The position numbers and the translations under genes were made by a program. A stretch of DNA of 64,000 bases from Leifsonia sp. ZF2019 (GTDB lineage Bacteria; Actinomycetota; Actinomycetes; Actinomycetales; Microbacteriaceae). The notes beneath the pieces are model-generated. The model was not told the origin of the DNA and did no database searches. It worked only from the letters and a program-made list of their open reading frames with translations. Below are positions 1 to 8,518 of this stretch, piece by piece. The stretch's first letter is position 1; each line of letters starts with the position of its first letter. The stretch lies in NCBI RefSeq assembly GCF_019924635.1, contig NZ_CP065037.1, forward strand, positions 186,001 through 250,000, written 5' to 3'.

Positions 1-579
1 ACCTACGGGTCGAGCGAGACGGCGGGCGGATGCGTGTACGACGGCGTTCCGATCGGTACGACCACGGTTCGAGAGGTCGACGGGCTGCTCGAGATCGCAG
101 GGCCGACCCTTGCGGAGGGCTACCTCGGGGACGCGGAACGCACGCACGCGGCGTTCCACGAGGCGGACGGCGTGCGGTGGTACCGCACGGGTGACCTCGG
201 CGGCGTCGTCGACGGCCGGGTGACCGTGTTCGGCCGAGCGGACAACGTGATCATCTCGGGCGGAGAGAAGATCCTCCTCGACCGGGTCGAGCAACTGGTA
301 CGTGCGGTCGCCGGCCTCGAGCACGCGGTCGTCGTCGCTGCCGAGGACGCGGAGTGGGGACAGGTGCCGGTGGTGGTGGCGGTGCTCGACGAAAGTGCCG
401 TCGCGGAAGGCGAGGACCTCCTGCGGCGCGTCCGGGCCCGGGTCGCGGAGGGAGCGGGGCGAGCGGCGGCTCCCGCGCGGATCGCGGTCGTGGCGGAGCT
501 TCCCGCTCTGAGCAGCGGCAAACCCGACCGTGTGGCCGCGGCCCGGATGGCCGCCGCGGCCGGCGACGAAGAGGCATAG
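1..579 (+). CDS. menE: o-Succinylbenzoate-CoA ligase, C-terminal part (5' end outside window)
   Basis: The frame is open from base 1, so the gene starts upstream of the window; about 192 residues of the C-terminal part are present. This is an ANL-superfamily adenylate-forming enzyme: the first residues (TYGSSET) match the family's A5-type motif, GRADNVIISGGEKI is the hinge region between the large and the small mobile C-terminal domain, and SSGKPDR near the end carries the conserved catalytic lysine. The assignment to MenE (activation of o-succinylbenzoate with CoA in menaquinone synthesis) rests on the neighbours: menA follows 26 bp downstream and menD lies a little further on the same strand. 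The fold is certain; the substrate is inferred from context. Confidence 0.85.
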   Translation, partial: TYGSSETAGGCVYDGVPIGTTTVREVDGLLEIAGPTLAEGYLGDAERTHAAFHEADGVRWYRTGDLGGVVDGRVTVFGRADNVIISGGEKILLDRVEQLVRAVAGLEHAVVVAAEDAEWGQVPVVVAVLDESAVAEGEDLLRRVRARVAEGAGRAAAPARIAVVAELPALSSGKPDRVAAARMAAAAGDEEA

Positions 580-605
580 CCGATGTTGTTACGATTCGCT
601 CTGTG

Positions 606-1592
606 ATGAGTCAGAACAACCCACGCATGCAGAGGATGGCGCCGCCTCAGGCCCGCGGACCGCGCGGAGGCAAGAGCGGGCGGCCGGGTGCTGCGAAGGC
701 GACGGCGGCGCGGCCGGCGACGGCGCGGGACTGGATCGCCGGAGCGCGACTGCGGACCCTTCCGCTGGCGATCGCGCCCGTCCTCATCGGTGTCGGCGCG
801 GCTAAGGTGGCCGAGGGTCCGGGAATCTGGCACCCCGTGCGTGCGCTCCTCTGCCTTGCGGTCGCGGTACTGCTCCAGATCGGAGTGAACTACGCGAACG
901 ACTACTCCGACGGCATCCGCGGCACGGATGAGTACCGGGTCGGCCCCGGCCGGCTGACCGGTTCCGGCAAGGCGGCGCCGAAGAAGGTCCTGACGGTCGC
1001 GCTCGTCTTCTTCGGGCTCGCCGCGGCGGCGGGCCTCGTGCTCGTCATCGTCACCCAGCACTGGTGGGTACTGCTCATCGGCGCCGCGGCGATCGCCGCC
1101 GCGTGGTTCTACACGGGAGGCAAGCGTCCGTACGGGTACTACGGCCTCGGCGAGGTCTTCGTCTTCGTCTTCTTCGGGCTGGTGGCCACCGCCGGAACGA
1201 CCTTCATGCTCGCCGGGACGGTGAACCAGGAGTCCTGGTACGGAGCGGTGGCCGCCGGGCTGATCGCGTGCGCGGTGCTCATGGTCAACAACATCCGTGA
1301 CATCGGACCGGACAAAGAGGCCGGCAAGCGCACACTGGCCGTGCTGATGGGGAACGTGGCGTCACGCATCATCTTCTGCGTGCTGCTGCTCGTCCCGTTC
1401 GCGATCGTGGCTCTTCTCGCCCTCTTCTACCCGATCGCCTGGTTCGGGATGTTCGCGCTCCTCGCCGCACTGCCGGCGTGCGCGATCACCCTGTTCGCGA
1501 AGACGTCGCGTGAACTGATCACGGCCCTCCAGCTGACGAGTCTCACCGGCCTGCTGATCGGGATCGTGCTCGGCGCCGCCTTCGCGTTCTGA
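606..1592 (+). CDS. menA: 1,4-Dihydroxy-2-naphthoate polyprenyltransferase
   Basis: This 328-residue UbiA-family integral membrane enzyme attaches the polyprenyl tail to 1,4-dihydroxy-2-naphthoate to give demethylmenaquinone. The first Asp-rich prenyl-diphosphate site is visible near residues 95-105 (NDYSDGIRGTD) and the second near the middle (NNIRDIGPDKEAGKRTLA). Hydrophobic segments fill the rest. ATG 606 is chosen because the next residues (MSQNNPRMQ) begin a short basic cytoplasmic leader before the first membrane segment, and because the frame upstream of it overlaps menE with an implausible Gly/Arg-rich reading. It follows menE by 26 bp in the same direction and is probably cotranscribed with it. 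Confidence 0.93.
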   Translation: MSQNNPRMQRMAPPQARGPRGGKSGRPGAAKATAARPATARDWIAGARLRTLPLAIAPVLIGVGAAKVAEGPGIWHPVRALLCLAVAVLLQIGVNYANDYSDGIRGTDEYRVGPGRLTGSGKAAPKKVLTVALVFFGLAAAAGLVLVIVTQHWWVLLIGAAAIAAAWFYTGGKRPYGYYGLGEVFVFVFFGLVATAGTTFMLAGTVNQESWYGAVAAGLIACAVLMVNNIRDIGPDKEAGKRTLAVLMGNVASRIIFCVLLLVPFAIVALLALFYPIAWFGMFALLAALPACAITLFAKTSRELITALQLTSLTGLLIGIVLGAAFAF

Positions 1593-1602
1593 GCGGACGC
1601 GC

Positions 1603-1905
1603 TCAGTCGGACCTGGGCGTCGCCTCGGGCGCGGGCTGTGCGGAGGCGGAGTCGACGGCGGCGTCCTCGACCTCGTCGTCGACCGACGGGACAGGCTTCT
1701 CACGGTGCCGGACCTCGTAGAGCTCGGTCGAGACCGCGTTGCGGGGCTTGCTGAGGAAGATGTACGAGAGGCAGAGGCCGATGAGGGCGGCGGCGATCAC
1801 CGACGCCCACCAGACGATGCCCAGGAGGAGCAGGACGGCGAGCGGGATCGCGAACACCAGGAGCCGCAGGACGGTGTAGATCAACCAGGAGGGAATCCGC
1901 TTCAC
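1603..1905 (-). CDS. DUF4229 small membrane protein
   Basis: A 100-residue protein with two closely spaced N-terminal membrane segments (about residues 8-28 and 30-50), then a charged, Ala/Pro-rich cytoplasmic tail. The IPSWLIYTVLRL start and the AALIGLCLSYIFLSKPR segment match the actinobacterial DUF4229 family, which has no known function and often sits beside menaquinone genes. It starts with GTG; a GGGAGG directly abuts the start, so the true initiation point is a little uncertain. It converges on menA (10-bp gap) and diverges from the PLDc_N gene across 42 bp. Confidence 0.8.
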   Translation of the reverse strand: MKRIPSWLIYTVLRLLVFAIPLAVLLLLGIVWWASVIAAALIGLCLSYIFLSKPRNAVSTELYEVRHREKPVPSVDDEVEDAAVDSASAQPAPEATPRSD

Positions 1906-1947
1906 CCTCCCAGCTTAGAGACGGACTCTGAGAGTTACGATTGACGC

Positions 1948-2301
1948 ATGGTTCGCCTCTGGATAGTCCTCGGCGTCGCAGCCGCGGTCTTCTACATCTA
2001 TTCGGTGGTGGACTGTGCGCTCTTCGACCGCTCCCGGGTGCGCGGCCTCCCCAAGCCGCTCTGGCTGCTGGTCATCATCCTGTTCCCCGTCATCGGCGGC
2101 ATCCTCTGGTTCCTCATCGGCCGCGGGCGCCGCCGGGCCGCCGAGCGCAGACTCGTGGCACCCGACGACGACCCCGAGTTCCTCGGCAAGCTGAAGCTCG
2201 ACCGCGACCAGGAGGAGCGGATCCGTCAGCTCGAGAAGGAGCTCGCCGAACTCGACGACAACGGCCCCGACTCGGACCAGACCGGCCGCCGGGATGGCTG
2301 A
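1948..2301 (+). CDS. PLDc_N-domain small membrane protein
   Basis: A 117-residue protein. Two N-terminal hydrophobic helices (about residues 3-22 and 38-56) enclose the sequence [15 protein letters not shown], which with the following [20 protein letters not shown] matches the phospholipase D N-terminal/transporter-type PLDc_N domain. The C-terminal half is charged and likely helical ([15 protein letters not shown]). No catalytic phospholipase HKD motif is present, so it is not an enzyme of that class. The stop codon overlaps the menD start by 8 bp, so the two genes are probably translationally coupled. Its role in the menaquinone locus is unknown. Confidence 0.78.
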   Translation: MVRLWIVLGVAAAVFYIYSVVDCALFDRSRVRGLPKPLWLLVIILFPVIGGILWFLIGRGRRRAAERRLVAPDDDPEFLGKLKLDRDQEERIRQLEKELAELDDNGPDSDQTGRRDG

Positions 2302-4135
2302 AGCCGTCAGCGCGGGCCCCGAACAGGGTGCCCGCGGCACGGGCACGCCTGCCGCCGAGCACAGCGCTGTGGGCGAGGACGAACGGGCCACCGGCAACCC
2401 GGCCACCGACTACGCGACCGCCCTCCTGAGGACGTTCGTGCGCAACGGCGTCCGCGACCTGGTCGTGAGCCCGGGCTCCCGCTCGCAGGCGCTCGCGCTC
2501 GTCGCCGCCGAACTGGAGCACAGCGGACAGGTGCGGCTGCACGTCCGCATCGACGAGCGGGTGGGCGGCTTCCTCGCGCTCGGGCTCGCCCGCGAGACCG
2601 GCGCGCCCGCGGTCGTCATCACCACCAGCGGCACGGCGACCGCCAACCTCCACCCTGCCGTGCTCGAGGCGCACGAGGCCGGGATCCCGCTCATCGTGCT
2701 CACGGCGGACCGCCCGCACGAGCTGCGCGGCATCCGCTCGAACCAGACCACGCACCAGGACGGACTGTACGGTGTCGCCGTGCGCTGGTCGCAGGACGTC
2801 GACGCTCCCCGGGCGAACGACGAGGCAGCGCGCCGGACCGAATCCGGTGCGGCGGAAGCGCTGGCGCTCGCCGCCGTCCGCGCGGCGGTCGGGGCGGACA
2901 CCGCCGATCCCGGTCCGGTGCACCTCAACGTCGCCTTCCGGGAGCCGCTCTCGGTCGCTGCGCCGTCTTCGACGGAACCTCTCGCGGGGCCCCTTCCGTC
3001 GACCGCCGGCCCCGCGGCGCTCGGGCGCCGCGTCATCGAGCTCGACGACCGTCCGCGTACGGTCGTCATCGCCGGCGCCGACTCCGGCGCGGCCGCCGAA
3101 GAGCTCGCGCGCGCCGCCGGCTACCCGCTCCTCGCCGAGGTGTCCAGCGGTGCACGATTCGGACCGAACCTGGTCGTCGCCTACCGCGAACTGCTGCGGG
3201 AGGAGACGTTCGGCGGCCGCGTCGAGCGCGCCGTCGTGTTCGGACATCCGACGCTCAGCAGAGAGGTCCCCGCGTTGCTCGCGCGCCCCGACGTCGAGGT
3301 GATCGTCGTCGCACCGACGGGAACGCAGACGTACGACCCCGGTCATCGCTCGCGCGTCCTCGGCGGCGTGCATCCGCCCGCCGGGGTCGACCTGCGCTCG
3401 CCGGAGGTGCGGGGCTGGGTCGGCAGCTGGGTCTACGCGAGCCGTCGTCTCATCGAGGAGGCCGAGCGTGCTGCGGACCCGGCGGCGCAGGCCCCGGATG
3501 TGGACAAGGCACGCTCGTACGAGCCGGCGGACGCGCTCGCGTTCGCCAAGGCGGAGCTCGCCGCCGTGCGCGCGCCGATCACCCGCCCATTGCTCGCCGA
3601 GGCGGTCTGGCGGTACACGTGGCCGCACGACCGCCTGGTCCTGGCGGCCTCCCGGCTCATCCGGGACGCGGACCGCATCGTGCCGGGCAAGAAGATCTCG
3701 GTGCACTCGAACCGCGGTCTCGCCGGTATCGACGGGACCATCGCCACGGCGACGGGCATCGCGATGGCGAGTCAGGCCGCCGCCGCCGAAGCAGGAGCTC
3801 CGGCCGGGGTGACACGCGTGCTGCTCGGTGACCTCGCCCTCCTGCACGACGCGGGCGCGCTGCTCGGTGCGGCGGGGGAGGAGCGGCCGCACCTCCAGCT
3901 CATCGTCGGCAACGACGGGGGCGGGACGATCTTCGACGGACTGGAGGTCGCCTCCACGGCCGGCACGGCGGCGTTCGATCGCGTGCTCTACACACCGCAC
4001 GAGGTCGATATCGCGGCCCTTGCCCGGGCGTACGGCTGGGCGTACCGCGCCGCGCGGACGAAGGGAGAGCTCGATCAAGCGCTCTCCGCTCCGCCCGCCG
4101 GCGTCAGCATCGTCGAGGTGCCGCTCAGCCGTTGA
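2294..4135 (+). CDS. menD: 2-Succinyl-5-enolpyruvyl-6-hydroxy-3-cyclohexene-1-carboxylate synthase
   Basis: MenD is a thiamine-diphosphate enzyme that joins 2-oxoglutarate-derived succinic semialdehyde to isochorismate, an early step in menaquinone synthesis. The 613 residues are near the usual length. Visible signatures are [12 protein letters not shown] near residue 55 (substrate/ThDP side), [11 protein letters not shown] near residue 110, [18 protein letters not shown] near residue 470, and the ThDP/Mg segment [13 protein letters not shown] starting at residue 512 followed by [12 protein letters not shown]. About 35 residues of Ala/Gly-rich leader precede the conserved domain; a later start is possible, but ATG 2294 overlaps the upstream stop. 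The last 11 bp overlap the convergent aldehyde dehydrogenase gene. Confidence 0.95.
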   Translation: MAEAVSAGPEQGARGTGTPAAEHSAVGEDERATGNPATDYATALLRTFVRNGVRDLVVSPGSRSQALALVAAELEHSGQVRLHVRIDERVGGFLALGLARETGAPAVVITTSGTATANLHPAVLEAHEAGIPLIVLTADRPHELRGIRSNQTTHQDGLYGVAVRWSQDVDAPRANDEAARRTESGAAEALALAAVRAAVGADTADPGPVHLNVAFREPLSVAAPSSTEPLAGPLPSTAGPAALGRRVIELDDRPRTVVIAGADSGAAAEELARAAGYPLLAEVSSGARFGPNLVVAYRELLREETFGGRVERAVVFGHPTLSREVPALLARPDVEVIVVAPTGTQTYDPGHRSRVLGGVHPPAGVDLRSPEVRGWVGSWVYASRRLIEEAERAADPAAQAPDVDKARSYEPADALAFAKAELAAVRAPITRPLLAEAVWRYTWPHDRLVLAASRLIRDADRIVPGKKISVHSNRGLAGIDGTIATATGIAMASQAAAAEAGAPAGVTRVLLGDLALLHDAGALLGAAGEERPHLQLIVGNDGGGTIFDGLEVASTAGTAAFDRVLYTPHEVDIAALARAYGWAYRAARTKGELDQALSAPPAGVSIVEVPLSR

Positions 4136-5534
4136 TGATGCGCGGCACCGAGACCGCCTTCAGCCCCTCCACGCCGAACTCGAGGCCGTAACCGGAGCCC
4201 TTGACACCGCCGAACGGGATCATCGGGTGCACGCCGCCGTGGGAGTTGATCCAGACGGTTCCGGCGTGGACGCGGTTGGCCACGGCCAGCGCCTCGTCGC
4301 GGTCGGCGGCCCAGACGGAGGCACCCAGGCCGACGTCGAGGCGGTTGGCGCTGGCGACGGCGTCGTCGACGTCCGAATAGCGGATGATCGGAAGGGCGGG
4401 ACCGAACTGCTCCTCGTCGACGAGGGCGACGCCATCGGCGACGTCGGCGACGAGGGTGATCGGGTAGAACAGCTCACCCAGCTCGGTCGCGGGGGACCCG
4501 CCGGTGACGATGCGGCCGCCGTTCGCTTTCGCGTCCTCGACCAGCCGGTTCACGATGTCGAACTGCTGCTTGTTCTGCAGCGGGCCGAGCACGTTGTCCT
4601 CCTCGAGACCGTTGCCCATCGGGGTGGAGCGCGCGACCTCGGCCAGCGCCTCCACGGTGGCGTCGTAGATGGAGTCGTGTACATACAGGCGCTTGAGCGC
4701 GGCGCAGGTCTGGCCGGTGTTGATGAAGGCGCCCCAGAAGAGATCCTGTGCGATGGCCTGGGGGTCGGCGCTCGGGAGCACGATGCCGGCGTCGTTGCCG
4801 CCGAGTTCGAGGGTGAGGCGGGCGAGGTTGCCGGCCGAGCTCTCGATGATCCGGCGGCCGGTCGCGGTGGACCCGGTGAACATGATCTTGTCGACGTCCG
4901 GGTGGCTCGCCAGACGGGCGCCGACGTCGCGGCCGCCGGAGACGGCGATGAGCACGTCGGCGGGCAGTGCGGAGTTCAGCACGTCGACGAGGGCGAGAAC
5001 GCTGAGCGGGGTGTACTCCGACGGCTTCAGCACGACGGTGTTGCCCATCCGCAGCGCCGGTGCCAGCTGCCAGATGCCGATCATGAGCGGCCAATTCCAC
5101 GGGCCGATCGCTCCCACGACGCCGGCCGCACGGTAGTGCAGCTCGGCGCGGATCTCGCCGTCGTCGATCAGCACCTCTGTCTCCATCGGGAGAGTCGCCG
5201 ACGTGCGCAGCCAGGCCGAGCACGCACCGATCTCGAAGCGCGCGTTCGGGCCGTTGAGTGGCTTGCCCTGTTCACGCGAGAGCAGCTGGGCGAGTGCCTC
5301 GGCCTCGGCGTCGATCGCCTCCGCCGCTCGCAGGAGGATCTCCGTGCGGGCGTCGTGGCCCAGCGCCTCCCATGCGGGCTGCGCGGCGCGGGCGCGGACG
5401 ATCGCGGCGTCGAGGTCGTCGACGGTCGCCTCCGGCGCGCGGCCGAGCTCGGCGCCCGTTGCGGGGTCGTGGATCGGGCGGCCCGATCCCTCCGGCGCGC
5501 TGACGCGGGCGAGCAGTTCGGTGTAATCCGACAT
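4125..5534 (-). CDS. NAD(P)-dependent aldehyde dehydrogenase (FeaB-like)
   Basis: A 469-residue aldehyde dehydrogenase superfamily enzyme. It has IGPWNWPL for cofactor binding, [10 protein letters not shown], the catalytic glutamate in LELGGNDAG, and the nucleophilic cysteine C277 in [11 protein letters not shown]. The start MSDYTELL has GGAGGAG about 6 bases upstream. The gene lies beside an AraC regulator, an amino acid/amine permease and a copper amine oxidase. By analogy with the E. coli tynA/feaB/feaR genes, I infer that it oxidises the aldehyde released by the amine oxidase to the acid. It is transcribed divergently from the regulator across about 220 bp holding a perfect palindrome, so the regulator probably controls it. 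Its 3' end overlaps menD by 11 bp, tail to tail. Confidence 0.88.
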   Translation of the reverse strand: MSDYTELLARVSAPEGSGRPIHDPATGAELGRAPEATVDDLDAAIVRARAAQPAWEALGHDARTEILLRAAEAIDAEAEALAQLLSREQGKPLNGPNARFEIGACSAWLRTSATLPMETEVLIDDGEIRAELHYRAAGVVGAIGPWNWPLMIGIWQLAPALRMGNTVVLKPSEYTPLSVLALVDVLNSALPADVLIAVSGGRDVGARLASHPDVDKIMFTGSTATGRRIIESSAGNLARLTLELGGNDAGIVLPSADPQAIAQDLFWGAFINTGQTCAALKRLYVHDSIYDATVEALAEVARSTPMGNGLEEDNVLGPLQNKQQFDIVNRLVEDAKANGGRIVTGGSPATELGELFYPITLVADVADGVALVDEEQFGPALPIIRYSDVDDAVASANRLDVGLGASVWAADRDEALAVANRVHAGTVWINSHGGVHPMIPFGGVKGSGYGLEFGVEGLKAVSVPRIING

Positions 5535-5694
5535 CGGGTCTCCTCCAGTGGAACGGTCCTCGACCCAGTCTCGATCGGGGAGCTGCGCCGCGCTTGACCG
5601 TGGACGCACGCCGGATGACGGGCGGTGCAGAACTGTGCCGGTCGGCGGCGGGGATGGACCCGGTCGTCTCCTGGCACGGGCCGGGGACCGGATG

Positions 5695-5719
5695 ATACGA
5701 TCCACATCACGGATCGTAT
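5695..5719. promoter_or_regulatory. Perfect inverted repeat, candidate operator of the amine locus
   Basis: ATACGATCC (5695-5703) and GGATCGTAT (5711-5719) are perfect 9-bp inverted arms with a 7-bp spacer. They lie between the divergent aldehyde dehydrogenase gene and the AraC-type regulator gene, 35 bp upstream of the regulator's GTG. The symmetry suggests a dimeric repressor or activator site; which protein binds is not shown by the sequence. Confidence 0.6.
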
Positions 5720-5753
5720 ACAACGTCGTCCCCGGTCCGGAGTGAGGTCGACC

Positions 5754-6719
5754 GTGCTCATCGATCAGCAGCAGACGCGGAACAACCGCGTGACATCCAG
5801 CGCCACGCGCGACTTCAGCGCGTTCCGCACCGCCGTCTCCGAGTCGTTCGTGCCGCTGCACGTGACGAGCGAGCGGCCGGATCCGTTCTGGGGTCGCATT
5901 CGGATGGCCACCGCGGACACGGTGCACGTCTCCGAGGTCAGCGCCTCCCAGCACGTCGTGGAGCGCACCCCCGAACTGATCGCGCGCTCGGATCGCGACT
6001 ACTACAAGCTCAGCATGATGCTCTCCGGGACGGGCCTGCTCATCCAGGACGACAGGGAGGCCGTCCTCCGCCCCGGCGACCTCGCCGTGTACGACACGCA
6101 CCGGCCGTACTCCCTCGTCTTCGACGACGACTTCCGGACCATGGTCGTCATGTTCCCGAAGAGCCTCGTCGATCTCCCGCGTGAGCTCGTGTCGCAGCTG
6201 ACCGCGGTCCGTTTCGACGGGAGGTCCGGCGTCGGCGGGATCATCGTGCCGTTCCTGGCGCAGCTGGTCGGCAACCTCGACCAGCTCTCCGGCCCCACGG
6301 GAACGCGGCTCGCCCACAGCGCCCTCGACCTGGTGACCACACTGTTCGCCGACGAGCTGGACGCGCGTACCGAGACCATCGACCCGCACCGGGCGCTGAT
6401 GCAGCGCATCCGGATGTACATCGACGCCAACCTGGCCTCGACCGATCTCGGGCCGACCCAGATCGCGGCGGCCCACTTCATCTCGACCCGTCACCTGCAG
6501 GGGCTGTTCCAGGAGCAGAGCACGACCGTCTCCGCGTGGATCCGCACCCGGCGTCTCGAGCGCTGCCGCCGCGACCTGGTCGACCCGCTGCACGCCGACC
6601 AGTCTGTGGCCGCCATCGCCTCGCGCTGGGGGTTCGTCGATGCCGCCCACTTCAGCCGGGTCTTCAAGGCGGCGTACGAAGAGTCGCCGTCGGACGTGCG
6701 GGCGGCCGCGCGCGCCTGA
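5754..6719 (+). CDS. AraC-family transcriptional regulator (FeaR-like)
   Basis: About 321 residues. The N-terminal two thirds resemble the AraC-binding-like domain of the FeaR/NahR-type group (MLSGTGLLIQDDREAVLRPGDLAVYDTHRPYSL). The C-terminal ~100 residues form a double helix-turn-helix (TQIAAAHFISTRHLQGLFQ, and AAIASRWGFVDAAHFSRVFKAAY). GTG 5754 is preferred because GAGG lies 6 bases upstream; an in-frame GTG at 5742 is the alternative. It sits among amine-degradation genes, as feaR does in E. coli, so it probably senses an aromatic amine or its aldehyde and activates the flanking genes. That role is inference. Confidence 0.85.
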   Translation: MLIDQQQTRNNRVTSSATRDFSAFRTAVSESFVPLHVTSERPDPFWGRIRMATADTVHVSEVSASQHVVERTPELIARSDRDYYKLSMMLSGTGLLIQDDREAVLRPGDLAVYDTHRPYSLVFDDDFRTMVVMFPKSLVDLPRELVSQLTAVRFDGRSGVGGIIVPFLAQLVGNLDQLSGPTGTRLAHSALDLVTTLFADELDARTETIDPHRALMQRIRMYIDANLASTDLGPTQIAAAHFISTRHLQGLFQEQSTTVSAWIRTRRLERCRRDLVDPLHADQSVAAIASRWGFVDAAHFSRVFKAAYEESPSDVRAAARA

Positions 6720-6767
6720 GCCGACCGATGAGTGCGGCGGCAGGCGCGCGCGGCCGGCGCGCGGGGT

Positions 6768-8300
6768 TCAGTCCTCCTCGACGCCCAGCTCGGGAGCGCC
6801 GGCCTCCTCGGTCCCGTGGCCGATCTGAGCGTAGACCCTGGGGTTGCGACGCTTGAGCGCCATCCCCCAGAACACCCCGACGACGCCCGGGACGATCACG
6901 ATCGCGGGCAGGACGAACGTGGTCGCGGTGGGCGGTGCCGTCGGGTCGCTCGTCAGCAGGGTGTTGAAGTAGACGAGGATCAGCACGAACACCACGGTCA
7001 GCGCGACCCCCGACACCACGGGCGCGATCACCCGCTGCCAGGAGCCGACGCCGCGTCCGTCGCGCCGGAAGAAGCCGATCACCGAGAACGAGACGACCGC
7101 CATCAACAGCACCAGGCCGAGTGCGCCGCTGTTCGTCAGCCAGGAGAACAGGGTGAGCACGGGGAAGAGGGCGGCAGGAGCACCCTCCGGAGGAACCCAT
7201 CCCGCGCCGGCGATCGCGAAGGCGACGATGACGACCGCGGCGAGGATGCTCTGGGTCACCGAACCCGCCCACGGGGCACCGCTGTGCGCGCGGATGCGGG
7301 AGAGCCAGCCGGGCAGCACACCCTCGCGGCCGAGCGAGAAGAAGTAGCGCGCGACCGCGTTGTGGAAGCTGACCAGCGAGGCGAACAGGCTGGTGATGAA
7401 GAGCAGCTGCGCGATGTCGCTGACGATCACGCCGACGTGCGAGCCGAGGAATGTGAAGATCAGGTCGGGGCCCTGCTCGGTCGAGTCCTTGATGACGTTG
7501 CTCGGGCCGGAGCCGACCGTCATCGCCCAGGAGGAGAGGGCGTAGAAGATCGCGATGACGCCGACGGCCGTGTAGGTGGCGCGCGCGACGGTGCGCTTCG
7601 GGTCCTTCGACTCCTCGCCGTAGATCGCCGCCGACTCGAAGCCCATGAAGGCCGCGATGCCGAATGCGAAGACCGCGCCGATGCCGGGGACGAACAGATT
7701 GGACGGGCTGAGCGCCTCCGCGCTGACGCCCTCCGGAGCCACGATGAAGGAGGCGATGTCGTAGACGATGACCACCACGAACTCGAGCGCGACCAGCACG
7801 CCGAGCACTTTCGCGGAGAGGTCGACGCGGTTGACGCCGAGCGCCGCGATGATCGCGATGCACACGAGCACCGGAATCCACCACGGCACGTCCCAGCCGA
7901 ACTTGCCCGCCAGCAGGGACGAGACCTGGAACCCGAACATCCCGTACACGCCGATCTGCATGGCGTTGTAGGAGATGAGCGCCACGATCGAGACCCCGAC
8001 TCCGCCGGGTCGGCCGAGCCCCTGGGCGACGTAGGAGTAGAACGCCCCGGCGTTGGTCACGAACCGGCTCATGGCCGCGTACCCGACCGCGAAGACCGTG
8101 AGGGTCGCGCCCAGGATGAGGAACGACAGCGGCACGCCCAGCACGCCCGTGACGGCGAACGTCGTGGTGACGCCGCCGGCCAGCACCGTGAGGGGTGCGG
8201 ACGCGGCCACGATCATGAAGGTGACGGCGGGGACGCCGAGGCGCCGGTGCGCCGCGGTCCGGGTGCCGACGGCGGTGTCGGCGTGCTCTGTGGAGGTCAA
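6768..8300 (-). CDS. APC-family amino acid/amine permease
   Basis: A 510-residue polytopic membrane protein with about 12 hydrophobic segments. The first helix has the APC-superfamily pattern (FMIVAASAPLTVLAGG), followed by GAFYSYVAQGLGRPGG, and AFMGFESAAIYGEESKDPKRTV matches the conserved segment of the amino acid permease group. TTG 8300 is selected as the start because GGAGAA lies just upstream and the protein then begins LTSTEHAD; an upstream ATG at 8354 would add an Arg/Pro-rich stretch. It is divergent from the amine oxidase gene, so I infer that it imports the amine (or its parent amino acid) that the oxidase consumes. Confidence 0.85.
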   Translation of the reverse strand: MTSTEHADTAVGTRTAAHRRLGVPAVTFMIVAASAPLTVLAGGVTTTFAVTGVLGVPLSFLILGATLTVFAVGYAAMSRFVTNAGAFYSYVAQGLGRPGGVGVSIVALISYNAMQIGVYGMFGFQVSSLLAGKFGWDVPWWIPVLVCIAIIAALGVNRVDLSAKVLGVLVALEFVVVIVYDIASFIVAPEGVSAEALSPSNLFVPGIGAVFAFGIAAFMGFESAAIYGEESKDPKRTVARATYTAVGVIAIFYALSSWAMTVGSGPSNVIKDSTEQGPDLIFTFLGSHVGVIVSDIAQLLFITSLFASLVSFHNAVARYFFSLGREGVLPGWLSRIRAHSGAPWAGSVTQSILAAVVIVAFAIAGAGWVPPEGAPAALFPVLTLFSWLTNSGALGLVLLMAVVSFSVIGFFRRDGRGVGSWQRVIAPVVSGVALTVVFVLILVYFNTLLTSDPTAPPTATTFVLPAIVIVPGVVGVFWGMALKRRNPRVYAQIGHGTEEAGAPELGVEED

Positions 8301-8518
8301 GGGGTTCTCCTCGTTCGGTCCGCGCCTGGGGTGGGGGCCGCGCCGCGAGAGCACGGGGGATGCGCGATTGCTGACGATTGAAGCGGTTCGGGGCCATCGA
8401 CGGCTTGGCCTGCGACGCAGACCGGTTGTCTGAATCGGAACGGTCGCCTCCGCTCGCCTTCCTGCGCGCTCGGGGAGTCCCGGATACTGAACGGATCAGC
8501 TCGACGTAAGGAACACGG

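Noticed and set aside
2114..4078. Long open frame on the minus strand opposite menD (over 600 codons).
   Set aside because: High-GC antisense shadow: Arg/Gly-rich, no domain, and fully overlaps a clear menD.
5535..6650. Upstream extension of the aldehyde dehydrogenase frame through the regulator gene.
   Set aside because: It would run antisense through the AraC-type gene; the real start at 5534 has a strong ribosome-binding site and family-typical N-terminus.
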